Shown in pieces: positions 17,718-26,929 of a DNA stretch of 64,000 bases; the stretch's first letter is position 1, and each line of letters begins with the position of its first letter. The notes under the pieces are model-generated. The model was not told the origin of the DNA. It worked only from the letters and a program-made list of their open reading frames with translations, and did no database searches. The position numbers were made by a program, and so were the translations under genes. Source of the stretch: Novosphingobium sp. Gsoil 351 (lineage in GTDB: Bacteria; Pseudomonadota; Alphaproteobacteria; Sphingomonadales; Sphingomonadaceae); NCBI RefSeq assembly GCF_009707465.1, contig NZ_CP046120.1:1827501-1891500 (forward strand), given 5' to 3'.

Positions 17718-19196
17718 ATGCGGCGTGCGCCTGCCCTTTTCTGCCTGATCATGCTGCTGGCGGGCGGCTGCGGCCGCCGCGACGACGGGCCGGTCAAAGT
17801 CTCGGTGATCGGCGGCACCGACGCCTTCGCGCAGATGAGAGGCGTGCGCCTGACCCCCGCCGCTCAGCTTCTGCGCGCCGCCACCACCGAGGGTCTCGTC
17901 GGGTTCGATGCCGAAGGCCGCGTTGTCCCCGCGTTGGCCGATCGCTGGATCGTAACGGAGGACGGGCAAAGCTATATCTTCCGTGTGCGCAACGGCCAGT
18001 GGCCCGATGGCAGCGCGATCACCGGCGAGAACGCCGCCGCCGCGCTGCGACGCACGATCGCCGGGCTGCGCGGCACCCCGCTGGCGCGCGATCTCGCCGC
18101 GGTCGGCGAAATCCGGGCGATGGCCGGGCGGGTGGTCGAGGTCCGTCTCTCGACCGCGGTGCCCGACCTGCTCGATCTGCTCGCCCAGCCCGAATTGGGA
18201 CTCGCATGGAAGAACCGCGGCGCCGGGCCGATGACCCTGGTGCGGACAGGCGACGTAGCCGAACTCGCGCCGATTCCACCCGAATCGCTGGGGCTTCCCG
18301 CTGAAGAGGGCTGGAAGGAACGCGTCCGTCCGCTGCGCGTCCGGCCCGAACCCGCGGCCGCGGCGGTGAAGCGGTTCGACGAGGGCTATGCCGATATTGT
18401 ATTGGGCGGGACGGTCGACACCCTGCCGCTGGTCAAGGTCTCGGGGCTGTCGCGCGGCAACTTGCGGCTCGATCCGGTGATCGGCCTGTTCGGGCTGGCG
18501 GTGGTCACCCGCAATGGGCTGTTCGCCACGCCCGAGAATCGCGAGGCGATCGCGATGGCGATCGACCGGGACGCGCTGCTGGCCGAATTCAACGTGGCGC
18601 GCTGGGCACCGACCACACGGATCGTCTCGCCAGACGCCGCCGACGACGACGCGGGCAAGAGTGGCGCGGTCGGCGAGCGCTGGACCGGGCTCGACCTCGC
18701 CGCCCGCCAGCGCGTGGCCGCTCAACGGATCGCGCGGTGGACCGCGGCGGGCAACACCGCCCGCCCCGTCCGGATCGCGCTGCCCGCCACCCCCGGGGGC
18801 GCGATTATCTTCGCCCGCTTGCGCAGCGATCTCGCCGCAATCGGGCTTAAGGCGACGCGGGTCAAGGAAACCGAGGGCGCGGACTTGCGCTTGTTCGACG
18901 CGGTCGCGCGCTATGGCCGGGTCGCCTGGTTCCTCAACCAGCTTGGCTGCACCGCGGGCCGCGCGGTGTGCAGCCCGCAAGGCGACGCCCTGATCGCCAG
19001 CGCGCTGACCGCGCCCGACGCGGCCACGCGCACCACGCTGCTGGCGCAGGCCGAGACCGAGATCACCGCCGCCAACGGCTTCATCCCTTTCGCCCGGCCG
19101 CTGCGCTGGTCCCTTGTGCGCGGCGACATCACCGGGTTCGCGAACAACCCGTGGGGCCTGCATCCCTTGTTGCCGCTGGCGCTCGCCCCCAGATAG
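17718..19196 (+). CDS. ABC-type peptide/nickel family solute-binding lipoprotein
   Basis: A 492-residue family 5 extracellular solute-binding protein. The N-terminus MRRAPALFCLIMLLAGGCGRR is a lipoprotein signal with the lipobox LAGGC. The body follows the DppA/OppA plan: ATTEGLVGFDAEGRVVPALADRW, then YIFRVRNGQWPDGSAIT, and later AIAMAIDRDALLAEF (fragments). Homologues bind oligopeptides or similar ligands in the periplasm. No permease or ATPase gene is adjacent, so it may serve a transporter encoded elsewhere or work without one. ATG at 17718. Confidence 0.88.
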   Translation: MRRAPALFCLIMLLAGGCGRRDDGPVKVSVIGGTDAFAQMRGVRLTPAAQLLRAATTEGLVGFDAEGRVVPALADRWIVTEDGQSYIFRVRNGQWPDGSAITGENAAAALRRTIAGLRGTPLARDLAAVGEIRAMAGRVVEVRLSTAVPDLLDLLAQPELGLAWKNRGAGPMTLVRTGDVAELAPIPPESLGLPAEEGWKERVRPLRVRPEPAAAAVKRFDEGYADIVLGGTVDTLPLVKVSGLSRGNLRLDPVIGLFGLAVVTRNGLFATPENREAIAMAIDRDALLAEFNVARWAPTTRIVSPDAADDDAGKSGAVGERWTGLDLAARQRVAAQRIARWTAAGNTARPVRIALPATPGGAIIFARLRSDLAAIGLKATRVKETEGADLRLFDAVARYGRVAWFLNQLGCTAGRAVCSPQGDALIASALTAPDAATRTTLLAQAETEITAANGFIPFARPLRWSLVRGDITGFANNPWGLHPLLPLALAPR

Positions 19197-19224
19197 GCGA
19201 GGCAACAACGATAAGGCCGCAAGC

Positions 19225-19647
19225 ATGGACACTGAGCGGGTTAGGCCACAACGGATGGGCTTCGAACTTCCCTCGCTCGGCAGCGACGCCGCCGCGGTTC
19301 GCCAGCGGATCGAGGCGATGGAGAAGCTGCTCGAACGCAGCTTGACGATTCCCGGCACGAAGATCCCAATCGGGCTCGATGCGCTGGCCGGGCTGATTCC
19401 GGTGGCGGGCGACCTCATCACCGCCGCAATGGGCGCATGGATCGTGTGGGAGGGAAAGAACCTGGGCCTGCCTAAATGGCAGCTGTGGCGGATGGCGGCC
19501 AATGTCGGGTTCGATGCCGCCATCGGTGCGGTCCCACTGGTCGGCGATGTGTTCGACTTCGCGTTCCGCTCCAACAGCAAGAACCTGCGGATAATCAAGC
19601 GCCACCTCGATCGGCATCATCCCGCGACGCAAGTAATCGAAGGCTGA
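19225..19647 (+). CDS. DUF4112 membrane protein
   Basis: A 140-residue DUF4112 protein. The family core is complete: IPGTKIPIGLDALAGLIPV, then GDLITAAMGAWIVWEG, and GFDAAIGAVPLVGDVFDF with RSNSKNLRIIKRHL (fragments). Two hydrophobic segments suggest membrane association. The function is unknown. ATG at 19225 is used; ATG at 19255 is an alternative that would drop ten residues. It follows the solute-binding lipoprotein gene by 28 bases, so the two may be co-transcribed. Confidence 0.85.
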   Translation: MDTERVRPQRMGFELPSLGSDAAAVRQRIEAMEKLLERSLTIPGTKIPIGLDALAGLIPVAGDLITAAMGAWIVWEGKNLGLPKWQLWRMAANVGFDAAIGAVPLVGDVFDFAFRSNSKNLRIIKRHLDRHHPATQVIEG

Positions 19648-19748
19648 TTACGGCCGGAGAGAGCCCTGCCAAATCCCCTTGCATTGCCATAGCGGAAGAG
19701 TAGGGCGCGCAGCCCGTGCCGCGTGCAGGGATTTCCGTGGGGTAAACG

Positions 19749-21692
19749 ATGGCATCCGCCGCAACCGTTTCGTCCGAATCCGTCGATCTGAACCACCATA
19801 ACCCGACCGGCCAAGGCCTTGTCCCGCTGACCATCGGCGCGATCGGAGTCGTGTTCGGTGATATCGGGACCAGTCCACTCTACGCGTTTCGCGAGGCGCT
19901 CAATCAGGCGGGCTCCGACGGCCTCGTCCGCGAGGAAATCATCGGGGTGATGAGCCTGATGCTGTGGGCCTTGTTCCTGATCGTGACGGTCAAATACGTC
20001 ATCGTACTAATGCGCGCCGACAACCGCGGCGAAGGCGGGGTGCTGGCGCTGCTGGCGCTGGCGCGTGGATCGGTGCGACGCGGATCGGGCGTGGTCCTGG
20101 CGCTGGGCGCGCTGGGCGCGGCGCTGTTCTATGGCGACGCGGTGATCACCCCGGCCTTGTCGGTGCTTTCGGCAGTCGAAGGCCTCAAGACGCTGCCCGG
20201 CATGGCCGAAGCGATCCCCCAGACGCGCGTGATCTGGATCACCCTCGTGCTGCTGGTCGCGCTGTTCGCGATCCAGCCACGCGGAACCGCTGTCGTCTCG
20301 CGTCTGTTCGGCCCGGTGTGCATCGTTTGGTTCCTGGCGATCGGCGCCCTGGGCGCGCTGCACATCGCCGACGGACCCGGCATCCTCGCCGCCTTCCTGC
20401 CGTGGCACGCGGTGAGGTTCGTCGCCAGCCACGGTGTGCTGGGGCTGTTCGTGCTGGGCGCGGTGTTTCTGACCGTGACCGGGGCCGAAGCCCTGACCGC
20501 GGACATGGGCCATTTCGGCAAGCGGCCGATCCGGATGGGCTGGCTGCTGCTGGTGTTTCCCGCGCTGGCGCTCAACTACTTCGGCCAGGGCGCGTTCGCG
20601 ATCGCCACGCTCGACGCCGATCTTGCGCGCGGCGCGGCTTTCACCAACCGCGACTGGTTCTTCCAGATGGTCCCCGAAGCGATCCGCCTGCCGATGATCC
20701 TGCTCGCCTGCCTGGCCACGATCATCGCCAGCCAGGCGGTGATCACCGGCGCGTTCAGCCTGACCCAGCAGGCGATCCAGCTTGGCCTTCTCCCGCGGTT
20801 GCGGATCAAGCAGACGTCGGCGGGACATTCTGGCCAGATCTACGTCGGCTTCGTCAACTGGGCGGTGCTGTTCGGGGTGATCGCGCTGGTCCTGGGGTTC
20901 AAGAGCTCGTCGGCAATGGCCGCGGCCTACGGCATCGCCGTAACGGGCACGATGGTGGTGACTTGCTGCCTGGCGTTCGTGGTGGTCCGACGCCGCTGGC
21001 AGTGGAGCCTGGCCGCGTCGGTGGCGCTGATCGCGCCGTTTCTCGCACTCGACATGCTGTTCTTCGGCGCGAACATCCTGCGCGTGGTCGAAGGCGGATG
21101 GGTGCCGCTGACGATCGCCGCCTGCCTGCTGGTGGTGATCTGGACCTGGGTACGTGGCCGCCGCTTCGTCGCCACTCTTGAGGACGACGGCGCACTGCCG
21201 CTGGCCGAGATGGCCGCCGCGCTGGCCAAGCGCCCGCCGCCGCAGGTCGATGGCACCGCGGTATTCCTGACCGCGCGCAGCGAGCTCACCCCGCACGCGC
21301 TGCTTCACAACCTCAAGCACAACCGGGTGCTCCACAAACACAACTACGTGACCACAGTCCGCACGATGGCGGTGCCGCATGTGTCGCCCGAGGATCGGAT
21401 CACGGTCGAGCGGATCGACGATCGTTTCAGCACGATCGAGCTGCGCTATGGCTTCATGGACACGCCCGCGGTCCGCGACGACCTGGTCGCGGCGGGCGGC
21501 GCGGTGGCCGACGCGGCGCAAGCCAGTTTCTTCATCGGGCGCAACAATTATGCGTTCTCGTCCGACGTGGGCATGCCGGTGTGGCAGGACGTGCTGTTCA
21601 TCATCCTCCACCGCAACGCCGCCGATCCTACCGACTATTTCGGCATCCCCCACAACCGGGTGATCGAGCTGGGCGCGCAGTATGCGATTTGA
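19749..21692 (+). CDS. kup: Kup-type low-affinity potassium uptake protein
   Basis: Kup imports K+ by H+ symport. The 647-residue protein has the family entry motif GVVFGDIGTSPLYAFREAL in the first membrane helix, about 12 helices up to residue 460, and a hydrophilic C-terminal cytosolic domain of about 190 residues. The conserved core YGDAVITPALSVLSA and GFVNWAVLFGVIAL are present. ATG at 19749. The 5' region at 19666-19735 has complementary blocks (AAATCCC and GGGATTT) that could fold, but I cannot assign a riboswitch. Confidence 0.96.
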   Translation: MASAATVSSESVDLNHHNPTGQGLVPLTIGAIGVVFGDIGTSPLYAFREALNQAGSDGLVREEIIGVMSLMLWALFLIVTVKYVIVLMRADNRGEGGVLALLALARGSVRRGSGVVLALGALGAALFYGDAVITPALSVLSAVEGLKTLPGMAEAIPQTRVIWITLVLLVALFAIQPRGTAVVSRLFGPVCIVWFLAIGALGALHIADGPGILAAFLPWHAVRFVASHGVLGLFVLGAVFLTVTGAEALTADMGHFGKRPIRMGWLLLVFPALALNYFGQGAFAIATLDADLARGAAFTNRDWFFQMVPEAIRLPMILLACLATIIASQAVITGAFSLTQQAIQLGLLPRLRIKQTSAGHSGQIYVGFVNWAVLFGVIALVLGFKSSSAMAAAYGIAVTGTMVVTCCLAFVVVRRRWQWSLAASVALIAPFLALDMLFFGANILRVVEGGWVPLTIAACLLVVIWTWVRGRRFVATLEDDGALPLAEMAAALAKRPPPQVDGTAVFLTARSELTPHALLHNLKHNRVLHKHNYVTTVRTMAVPHVSPEDRITVERIDDRFSTIELRYGFMDTPAVRDDLVAAGGAVADAAQASFFIGRNNYAFSSDVGMPVWQDVLFIILHRNAADPTDYFGIPHNRVIELGAQYAI

Positions 21693-21764
21693 CCACACGC
21701 GATTTGAGGGTGTCGCCGCGCCCGCGCGACGATATGGTCGCGGCAACCGATGGGAGAACCTGCA

Positions 21765-22538
21765 ATGAAGTTTCGATATGCCGCCTTATGCGTTGCCCTG
21801 CTCGCGACTTGCGCCACTCCGGTAACCGCCAAGCCCGCCGCCAAGGCCAACCATTCCGCCTCCGCGCTCTATGCCGCTGCGCTCGCCGACCCGGCGCGCC
21901 CCGCCGCCGACCGCGAGCGCGACGTTGCGCGTCTGCCGGCGCAGCTGCTCGCTTTCGCGCAGGTCAAGAAAGGCCAGCGGGTCGGCGATTTCGTCACCGG
22001 CGGCGGCTATGTCACCCGTGTGCTGGCCCCTGCGGTCGGGCCGACCGGGCATGTCTACGCCTTCCAGCCGGCCGAGTTCATGAAGTTCAAGGCGAGCTAC
22101 GCCGACGATCTCAAGGCGCTCGACGCCGCCTACGCCAATGTCGACGCGGTGCCCGGACCGTTCGCCGCCCCCGCGTTTCCGGCGGGTCTCGATACGATCA
22201 TTACCGTACAGAACTTCCACGACCTCTATCTCAAGCCCTTTGCCGTCGATACCGGCGCGAAAGCCAGCGCGGCGCTGTTCGCGGCGTTGAAACCGGGCGG
22301 CACGCTGGTCGTGGTCGATCACAGCGCCAAGGCGGGGACCGGCACGACGCTGTCGGATTCGCTCCATCGCATCGACAAGGCGGCGGTGATCGCGGCGCTG
22401 ACCAAGGCCGGGTTCAAGCTCGAGGCCGAGAGCGCGCTTTACGCCCACGCCGCCGACCCGCGCACCGCCAACGTTTTCGACCCAAGCATCCGCGGCAAGA
22501 CCGACCAGTTCGCGCTGCGTTTCAGGAAGCCGCGGTAG
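21765..22538 (+). CDS. Exported class I SAM-dependent methyltransferase-fold protein
   Basis: A 257-residue protein with a signal peptide (MKFRYAALCVALLATCATPVTAKPA) and a Rossmann-type methyltransferase domain. Motif I is VGDFVTGGGYVTRVLAP, motif II carries the acidic-turn region VYAFQPAEF, and the post-I strand LDTIITVQNFHDLYL and the strand GGTLVVVDHSAK are typical (fragments). SAM is not normally present in the periplasm, so the catalytic role is unclear; the protein may act after export, or the fold may bind another ligand. ATG at 21765 was chosen, five codons inside an ATG at 21750. It overlaps the convergent GNAT gene by 17 bases. Confidence 0.85.
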   Translation: MKFRYAALCVALLATCATPVTAKPAAKANHSASALYAAALADPARPAADRERDVARLPAQLLAFAQVKKGQRVGDFVTGGGYVTRVLAPAVGPTGHVYAFQPAEFMKFKASYADDLKALDAAYANVDAVPGPFAAPAFPAGLDTIITVQNFHDLYLKPFAVDTGAKASAALFAALKPGGTLVVVDHSAKAGTGTTLSDSLHRIDKAAVIAALTKAGFKLEAESALYAHAADPRTANVFDPSIRGKTDQFALRFRKPR

Positions 22539-23019
22539 CGCCCTCACCGATATAGCGCATTGCCACGTCGCAACGGCTGTACTCCCCGCCACAGCGGGCG
22601 AGGACTTCGGCATCGTGGACGAAGCCGTTGCGTTCGTAGAGGCGGATCGCCGCCTGGCTCTTGCTGTTGGTCAGCAGGAACAGACGCGTCGCGCTCAGCG
22701 CGAAGGCGCGGGCAATCGCGGCGCGCAGCAGCGCCTCACCCGCGCCGCGCGCCCGCGCCTGGGGGAGAACCGCCATCTTGATCAACTCGAATTCCCCCTC
22801 GCTGGTCTTGAGCAGTCCGCAGGTACCGACGATCCCCAGCGCCTCGTCCTCGGCAAACAGGACCGCGCCCCCTGGGGCAACGATCTGTCCGTGAGGATCG
22901 GCAAGCTGCGCCTCGTCGACCGGCTCGAGCGCGTACATTTCCTCGATCCACTGACGGTTGATCCGGGCGAAATCTCCGGCCAGCGATGCATCATAGTCGC
23001 GGATGCGCAATCCGCTCAT
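22522..23019 (-). CDS. GNAT family N-acetyltransferase
   Basis: A 165-residue single-domain acetyltransferase. The acetyl-CoA pyrophosphate loop is QARARGAGEAL (pattern Q/RxxGxG/A), preceded by the beta-4 strand FELIKMAVLP and followed by the C-terminal NSKSQAAIRLYERNGFV, which is typical of the fold. The substrate is unknown. Its start overlaps the acyl-CoA dehydrogenase stop by 4 bases (ATGA), so it is the last gene of the kinase/dehydrogenase operon; the 3' end overlaps the convergent methyltransferase gene. Confidence 0.9.
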   Translation of the reverse strand: MSGLRIRDYDASLAGDFARINRQWIEEMYALEPVDEAQLADPHGQIVAPGGAVLFAEDEALGIVGTCGLLKTSEGEFELIKMAVLPQARARGAGEALLRAAIARAFALSATRLFLLTNSKSQAAIRLYERNGFVHDAEVLARCGGEYSRCDVAMRYIGEGATAAS

Positions 23020-24308
23020 AGGGCCGCGAACTCCGCCTTCCGCGGCCCGAGATAGCCGAACAGATACGCCGCGACCTTGCGCATCTGAATCTCCTCGGCG
23101 CCTTCGGTGATGCGATAGCGGCGGTGGTGGCGATAGATGTGCTCGAACGGCTTGTGCCGCGAATAGCCGATCCCGCCGTGGACCTGCATCGCCCGGTCCG
23201 CCGCCTCGCACACCAGCCGGTTGGCGTAGTAGTTGCACATGCTGATCTTGTCGGAGAGGCGGTGCTCGATCTCCTTGTGGGGCATCTGGTCCATCTCCCA
23301 CGCGGTCTTGTAGATCAGCATCCGCAGCATCTCGCATTGGGTCGCCAGCTCAACCAGCGGGAACTGGATGCCCTGGTTGCGCGCCAGTTCCTCGCCGAAT
23401 GGCTTGCGCATCCGGGCGTAGCGGACGCTTTCCTCGACGCAGAAGGTGGCGGCACCGAGCGACGAGGCCGCCTGGCGGATGCGGTTCTGGTGGACGAAGC
23501 TCTGCGCCAGGCTGAGACCCCGTCCCTCCTCGCCCAGGATCGCCTCGTGCGGCACCCAGACATTGGTCAGGCTCAGCCGCGGGTGGTCGGTGGGCATGTT
23601 GAAGGTCCACATCCACTCCTCGATCTTGAGGCCCTCGGTCGGATTGGGGACGAGGAAGCAGGTGATGCCGCGAGCCTCGCCGGGGCTGCCCCGGGTGCGC
23701 GCAAATAGCGCGCAGTGACTGGCCACGTGCATTCCGGTGATCCACATCTTGGCCCCGTCGATCCGCCACCCGGCGACCCCGTCGCGGGTTTCCGCCACCG
23801 CGCGGGTCTCCATCCAGGTCGCGTCGGAGCCGTGGTCGGGCTCGGTCAGCCCGAACGCGACCCTGCGCTTGCCTTCGAACCCGCCGAGGATGAATTCCTG
23901 CTTCTGCGCCTCGGTTCCGAACTCCTCGAACATCGCCACGAAAGGGAAGTTGCCGACGATCGAGTGCTCGTTCTGGAGATCGTTGTGGAGCCCCAGGCCC
24001 TTCTGCGCGAAGCGATCGCGGATGACCGCCATCCACAGGTTGGCGCCGTCCTGGCCGCCGTACTTCTTGGGCGCGGAGAACCGCCAGTGTCCCGCCTGGT
24101 CCGCGATTTTGCGCGATTGGCGGAGCAGGTCTTCCCACTCATGCCGGGGCAGTCCCCCGTTCTCGAAGTCGGTGCGCGCGTACTCGCGGCGGTGATCGAA
24201 AAAGCGAATGTTGTCGTCGGCCTGTTCCAGCGGTCTGATCTCGGCGTCGATGAACGCGTCGAGTTCGGCGAGATAGGCGACGAGGTCGGCGGGCAGGGCG
24301 AAATCCAT
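23016..24308 (-). CDS. Acyl-CoA dehydrogenase (ACAD10/11-like context)
   Basis: A 430-residue FAD-dependent acyl-CoA dehydrogenase. It has AFGLTEPDHGSDATWMETRA and AKMWITGMHVASH in the beta-domain, HPRLSLTNVWVP, and the C-terminal helices with QVHGGIGYSRHKPFEHIYRH (fragments). It lacks the usual Glu at the classical acyl-CoA dehydrogenase active-site position as far as I can align it, as do ACAD10/11 and LvaC-type enzymes. It lies 31 bases downstream of a phosphotransferase gene of the APH fold, the same pairing as ACAD10/11 and the Pseudomonas levulinate (lva) pathway, so the substrate may be a 4-hydroxyacyl-CoA. Confidence 0.92.
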   Translation of the reverse strand: MDFALPADLVAYLAELDAFIDAEIRPLEQADDNIRFFDHRREYARTDFENGGLPRHEWEDLLRQSRKIADQAGHWRFSAPKKYGGQDGANLWMAVIRDRFAQKGLGLHNDLQNEHSIVGNFPFVAMFEEFGTEAQKQEFILGGFEGKRRVAFGLTEPDHGSDATWMETRAVAETRDGVAGWRIDGAKMWITGMHVASHCALFARTRGSPGEARGITCFLVPNPTEGLKIEEWMWTFNMPTDHPRLSLTNVWVPHEAILGEEGRGLSLAQSFVHQNRIRQAASSLGAATFCVEESVRYARMRKPFGEELARNQGIQFPLVELATQCEMLRMLIYKTAWEMDQMPHKEIEHRLSDKISMCNYYANRLVCEAADRAMQVHGGIGYSRHKPFEHIYRHHRRYRITEGAEEIQMRKVAAYLFGYLGPRKAEFAAL

Positions 24309-24339
24309 TGTTCTCTCCCGAATCGGTTTAACCGTTCGA

Positions 24340-25673
24340 TTAAGAGACCTGCCATTTCCCGCGGGCCAAGGCGAGCGAAGGATATTTCGGCTGGTCCGCC
24401 GCCAGCTTGGTCAGCGCCGAACGCCGCAGGCGCGCGAGCAGGCCCTGCGTCGCCAGCGTCGCGCGCCCGGCCAGAATATCGTCCGCCAGCACACGGTCCT
24501 CGGCCGGGGACCGCGTCGCCAGTTCGCGCGCCACGATGCCCAAGGCGTTGCGCGCGACGGCGTGCTCGAAGCGTTCGCGCCCCACGAAACGTTCCTTGAC
24601 CAACCCCAGCCATTCGCCAACCGCGGTGAGGATTTCATCGGCGGATGGCTCGCCCGCCTCGCGCGGCGCGGCGGTTGGAGCCGACGGTACCGCCCGCGCC
24701 CGCTCAGCCTCGGGCGCTTCGTCCTCGACAAGCAGCAGCAGGTCGAGTTCCTGCTCGGCGGCGCGTCTTCCGACGACCACGCGTTCGAGGCTGCGGTCGG
24801 CGCCGCTGCGCCAGGTCTGGCCCATCCCCAAACACCCCAGGGCCCACCATACCGTGCGATAGACCTGCCAGAACCGGAACCGCGCCGGGTCCACTTTCGC
24901 CCCACCATTGGCCTCATAGGCGTCGAACAGCTCGTCGAGCGACCCCAGGCCGAACCCAGGCAGCGGGCTGCCGAAGCGCCAGACTGCCATGCATCCGAAT
25001 GCCAGATCCTCGTGGAAATCGCCAAGGTGCGCCAGTTCCCAGTCGAGCACCCCGGTCAGCCGACCATTCTCGGTCATCAGGTTGCCGATGCGGAAATCGC
25101 CATGAAGCAGCCGTGGCGCTATAGGATCCGGCAAGTTCGCGCGCAGCCACGCGAGGCCAAGGGCTATGATCGGGCGGTCGCCGCCGTGCTGGGCAAACTG
25201 CTCGGCAAGCCCCTCCACGCCGGCGGGGGATCGAGGCGGGGCGCCACCGTCATCGACGCCGGATCGATACGGTGGACCGCTGCAAGCGACGCGCCGAGAT
25301 CGCCGAGCAGCTGCGCTCCTCCGCCCAGCGCCACCTCTGGCGCGGCGGTACCGGGCAGGCGACGCATGACGAAGCCACTGCCGAGGTCGTCGCCGGGCTC
25401 GAGTTCCGCAACCACCTCAGGTGCCAAGACTCCGGCGGCGTGCGCGGCGCGGATTATCGAGGCCTCGCCCGCGTGATCGAGAGGACGGCCCGCCATGACC
25501 TCTGCGGAGGGCGCACGGCGCAGGACATAGGCATTGCCAGCGCTGAAAAAGGCCCAGCTCTCCATGTTGGCGCCGCCCGAGAGGCGCTCCAGATCGGCTA
25601 CCGCGCCGCGCCCCCCGGCCCGTTTCATAACCTCGCCTAGCCTGGCAGCCAGGTTCTGATTCGTTTCGCCCAT
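24340..25673 (-). pseudogene. APH-fold phosphotransferase, split by a frameshift
   Basis: Two minus-strand frames form one aminoglycoside-phosphotransferase-fold kinase of about 444 residues. The N-terminal frame (from ATG 25673) has the nucleotide-binding lobe (LERLSGGANMESWAF, YVLRRAP). It breaks after RLDPPPA, in the run of C and G at 25222-25230. The second frame resumes with VEGLAEQFAQHGGDRPI and holds the Brenner motif LLHGDFRIGNLM and the DFG-equivalent GVLDWELAHLGD. One inserted base restores a continuous protein. Both halves are well conserved, so sequencing error is likely. Upstream of an acyl-CoA dehydrogenase, it probably phosphorylates a hydroxyacyl-CoA rather than an antibiotic. 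Confidence 0.85.
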
Positions 25674-25828
25674 TCACACTTCGTTAGCCAAACCTTGGGC
25701 AATATCCAGCCCAGCGGAGGCGCGCAGACGCCAACCCGTTGGAACCAGGGCTTGCGAAGCTTGCCTAAAATGCGTTTAATCATCTGGGGTTGGGTCGTAT
25801 ATTGAACTTCGGGACTGGGGTTACACGG

Positions 25829-26806
25829 ATGAGTAAACGGGGTCGCGCCGCTTCCATTGGCTTTGCGATTTTGGCGCTGGTCGCCACGCCGGTTCCGGCT
25901 CAGTCGGTCAAGGCACAGGCGCTCGCGCCGCAGCGCGATTTCGCCTCCGCGGCGCTTGATCGCGCGCTCGAAACGCAACTGCGCGCGATCGTCGCCAATT
26001 CGGGCGGACGGATCGGCATCTACGCCGCCGACGTGGATGGCCCGCGCGCGGTTACGATCAACGCCAACCAGGCGTTTCCGATGGCCAGCACGGTCAAGGT
26101 TGCGATCGCCGCGGCCTATCTCCAGGGCGTCGACGATGGCCGTTTGCGGCTCGACACGGCCTATCCGCTGCGCATCGGCACGGGCCAGACCGGGGCGGAT
26201 GGCCGGGTCATCACGCGCGAGGGAATGAGCCTGTCCGCGCAGAGCCTGATCGAATTGATGATCACCAAGAGCGACAACCAGGCGACCGACGCAATCCTGT
26301 CGGCGGTCGGGGGACCGGCGGAGGTCAACCGCTGGCTGCTGGGCGCGGGTATTTCCGGCCTGCGCGTCGATCGCGACATCGCCACGCTGCTGCGCGACGA
26401 TCAGCGAAAGAACGATCCGGTGCTCGGACTGGACAAGCGGGATACGGTGACCCCTGCCGCGATGGTCCGCTTGCTCGGCGCGCTGCATCGCGGCGAAGTG
26501 CTGAGCCCGCAGAGCCGCGCGGTGCTGCTCGGAGCGATGAGCCGGTGCAAGACCGGCAAGACCCGGATTCCGGCGCTGCTTCCCGAAGGCACGCTGATCG
26601 CGCACAAGACCGGCACGCTATGGGCCCAGACCAGCGACGTCGGGATCATCCGCCTGCCCGATGGCCGCAACGTGGCGCTGGCGGTCTATGTCACAGGGCA
26701 GAGCAGCCACGCCGCCCAGGCCCAGACGATCGCCCAGGTCGCCCGGACGGTCTACGACAGCTTCACCACCAGTTCCTACCAGCCGAGCTATTCGGCGCGG
26801 CGTTAG
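25829..26806 (+). CDS. Class A beta-lactamase-like serine hydrolase
   Basis: A 325-residue exported protein (signal peptide to about residue 25, ending VPAQS) with the class A penicillin-binding fold. The three active-site elements are present: Ser87-x-x-Lys90 (ASTVK), Ser148-Asp-Asn150 (SDN) and Lys260-Thr-Gly (HKTGT). The omega-loop motif ExxLN, whose Glu deacylates beta-lactams in true class A enzymes, is not visible: the matching region reads RVDRDIATLLRDDQR. It may be a slow lactamase or a cell-wall hydrolase. ATG at 25829 was chosen over 25790 because the signal peptide starts there. Confidence 0.87.
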   Translation: MSKRGRAASIGFAILALVATPVPAQSVKAQALAPQRDFASAALDRALETQLRAIVANSGGRIGIYAADVDGPRAVTINANQAFPMASTVKVAIAAAYLQGVDDGRLRLDTAYPLRIGTGQTGADGRVITREGMSLSAQSLIELMITKSDNQATDAILSAVGGPAEVNRWLLGAGISGLRVDRDIATLLRDDQRKNDPVLGLDKRDTVTPAAMVRLLGALHRGEVLSPQSRAVLLGAMSRCKTGKTRIPALLPEGTLIAHKTGTLWAQTSDVGIIRLPDGRNVALAVYVTGQSSHAAQAQTIAQVARTVYDSFTTSSYQPSYSARR

Positions 26807-26874
26807 GATTTCGGACAAGTAGTCGTCGCCCCCGAATGGGGCGATGATAGCGGGGCGCTCACCTCTCAGCCCAA

Positions 26875-26905
26875 ACAAAAAGGGCGCGACCTTGCGGTCG
26901 CGCCC
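26875..26905 (-). terminator. Rho-independent terminator of the Ala-rich lipoprotein gene
   Basis: A perfect 10-bp stem GGGCGCGACC / GGTCGCGCCC with loop TTGC (26882-26905) is followed on the minus strand by TTTTTGTTT. It is 24 bases past the stop of the lipoprotein gene and may also stop the converging beta-lactamase-like transcript less efficiently. Confidence 0.85.
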
Positions 26906-26929
26906 TTCATGTATTCGCAAACGCGAAGA

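Noticed and set aside
17703..19598. Minus-strand frame opposite the solute-binding gene
   Set aside because: It runs through two real plus-strand genes with no motif and Arg/Gly/Ala-rich noise.
19648..19748. Riboswitch upstream of kup
   Set aside because: There is some complementarity (AAATCCC/GGGATTT), but no known class could be matched.
24340..25673. Aminoglycoside resistance gene
   Set aside because: The APH fold is shared by many kinases; the operon context with acyl-CoA dehydrogenase points to acyl metabolism.
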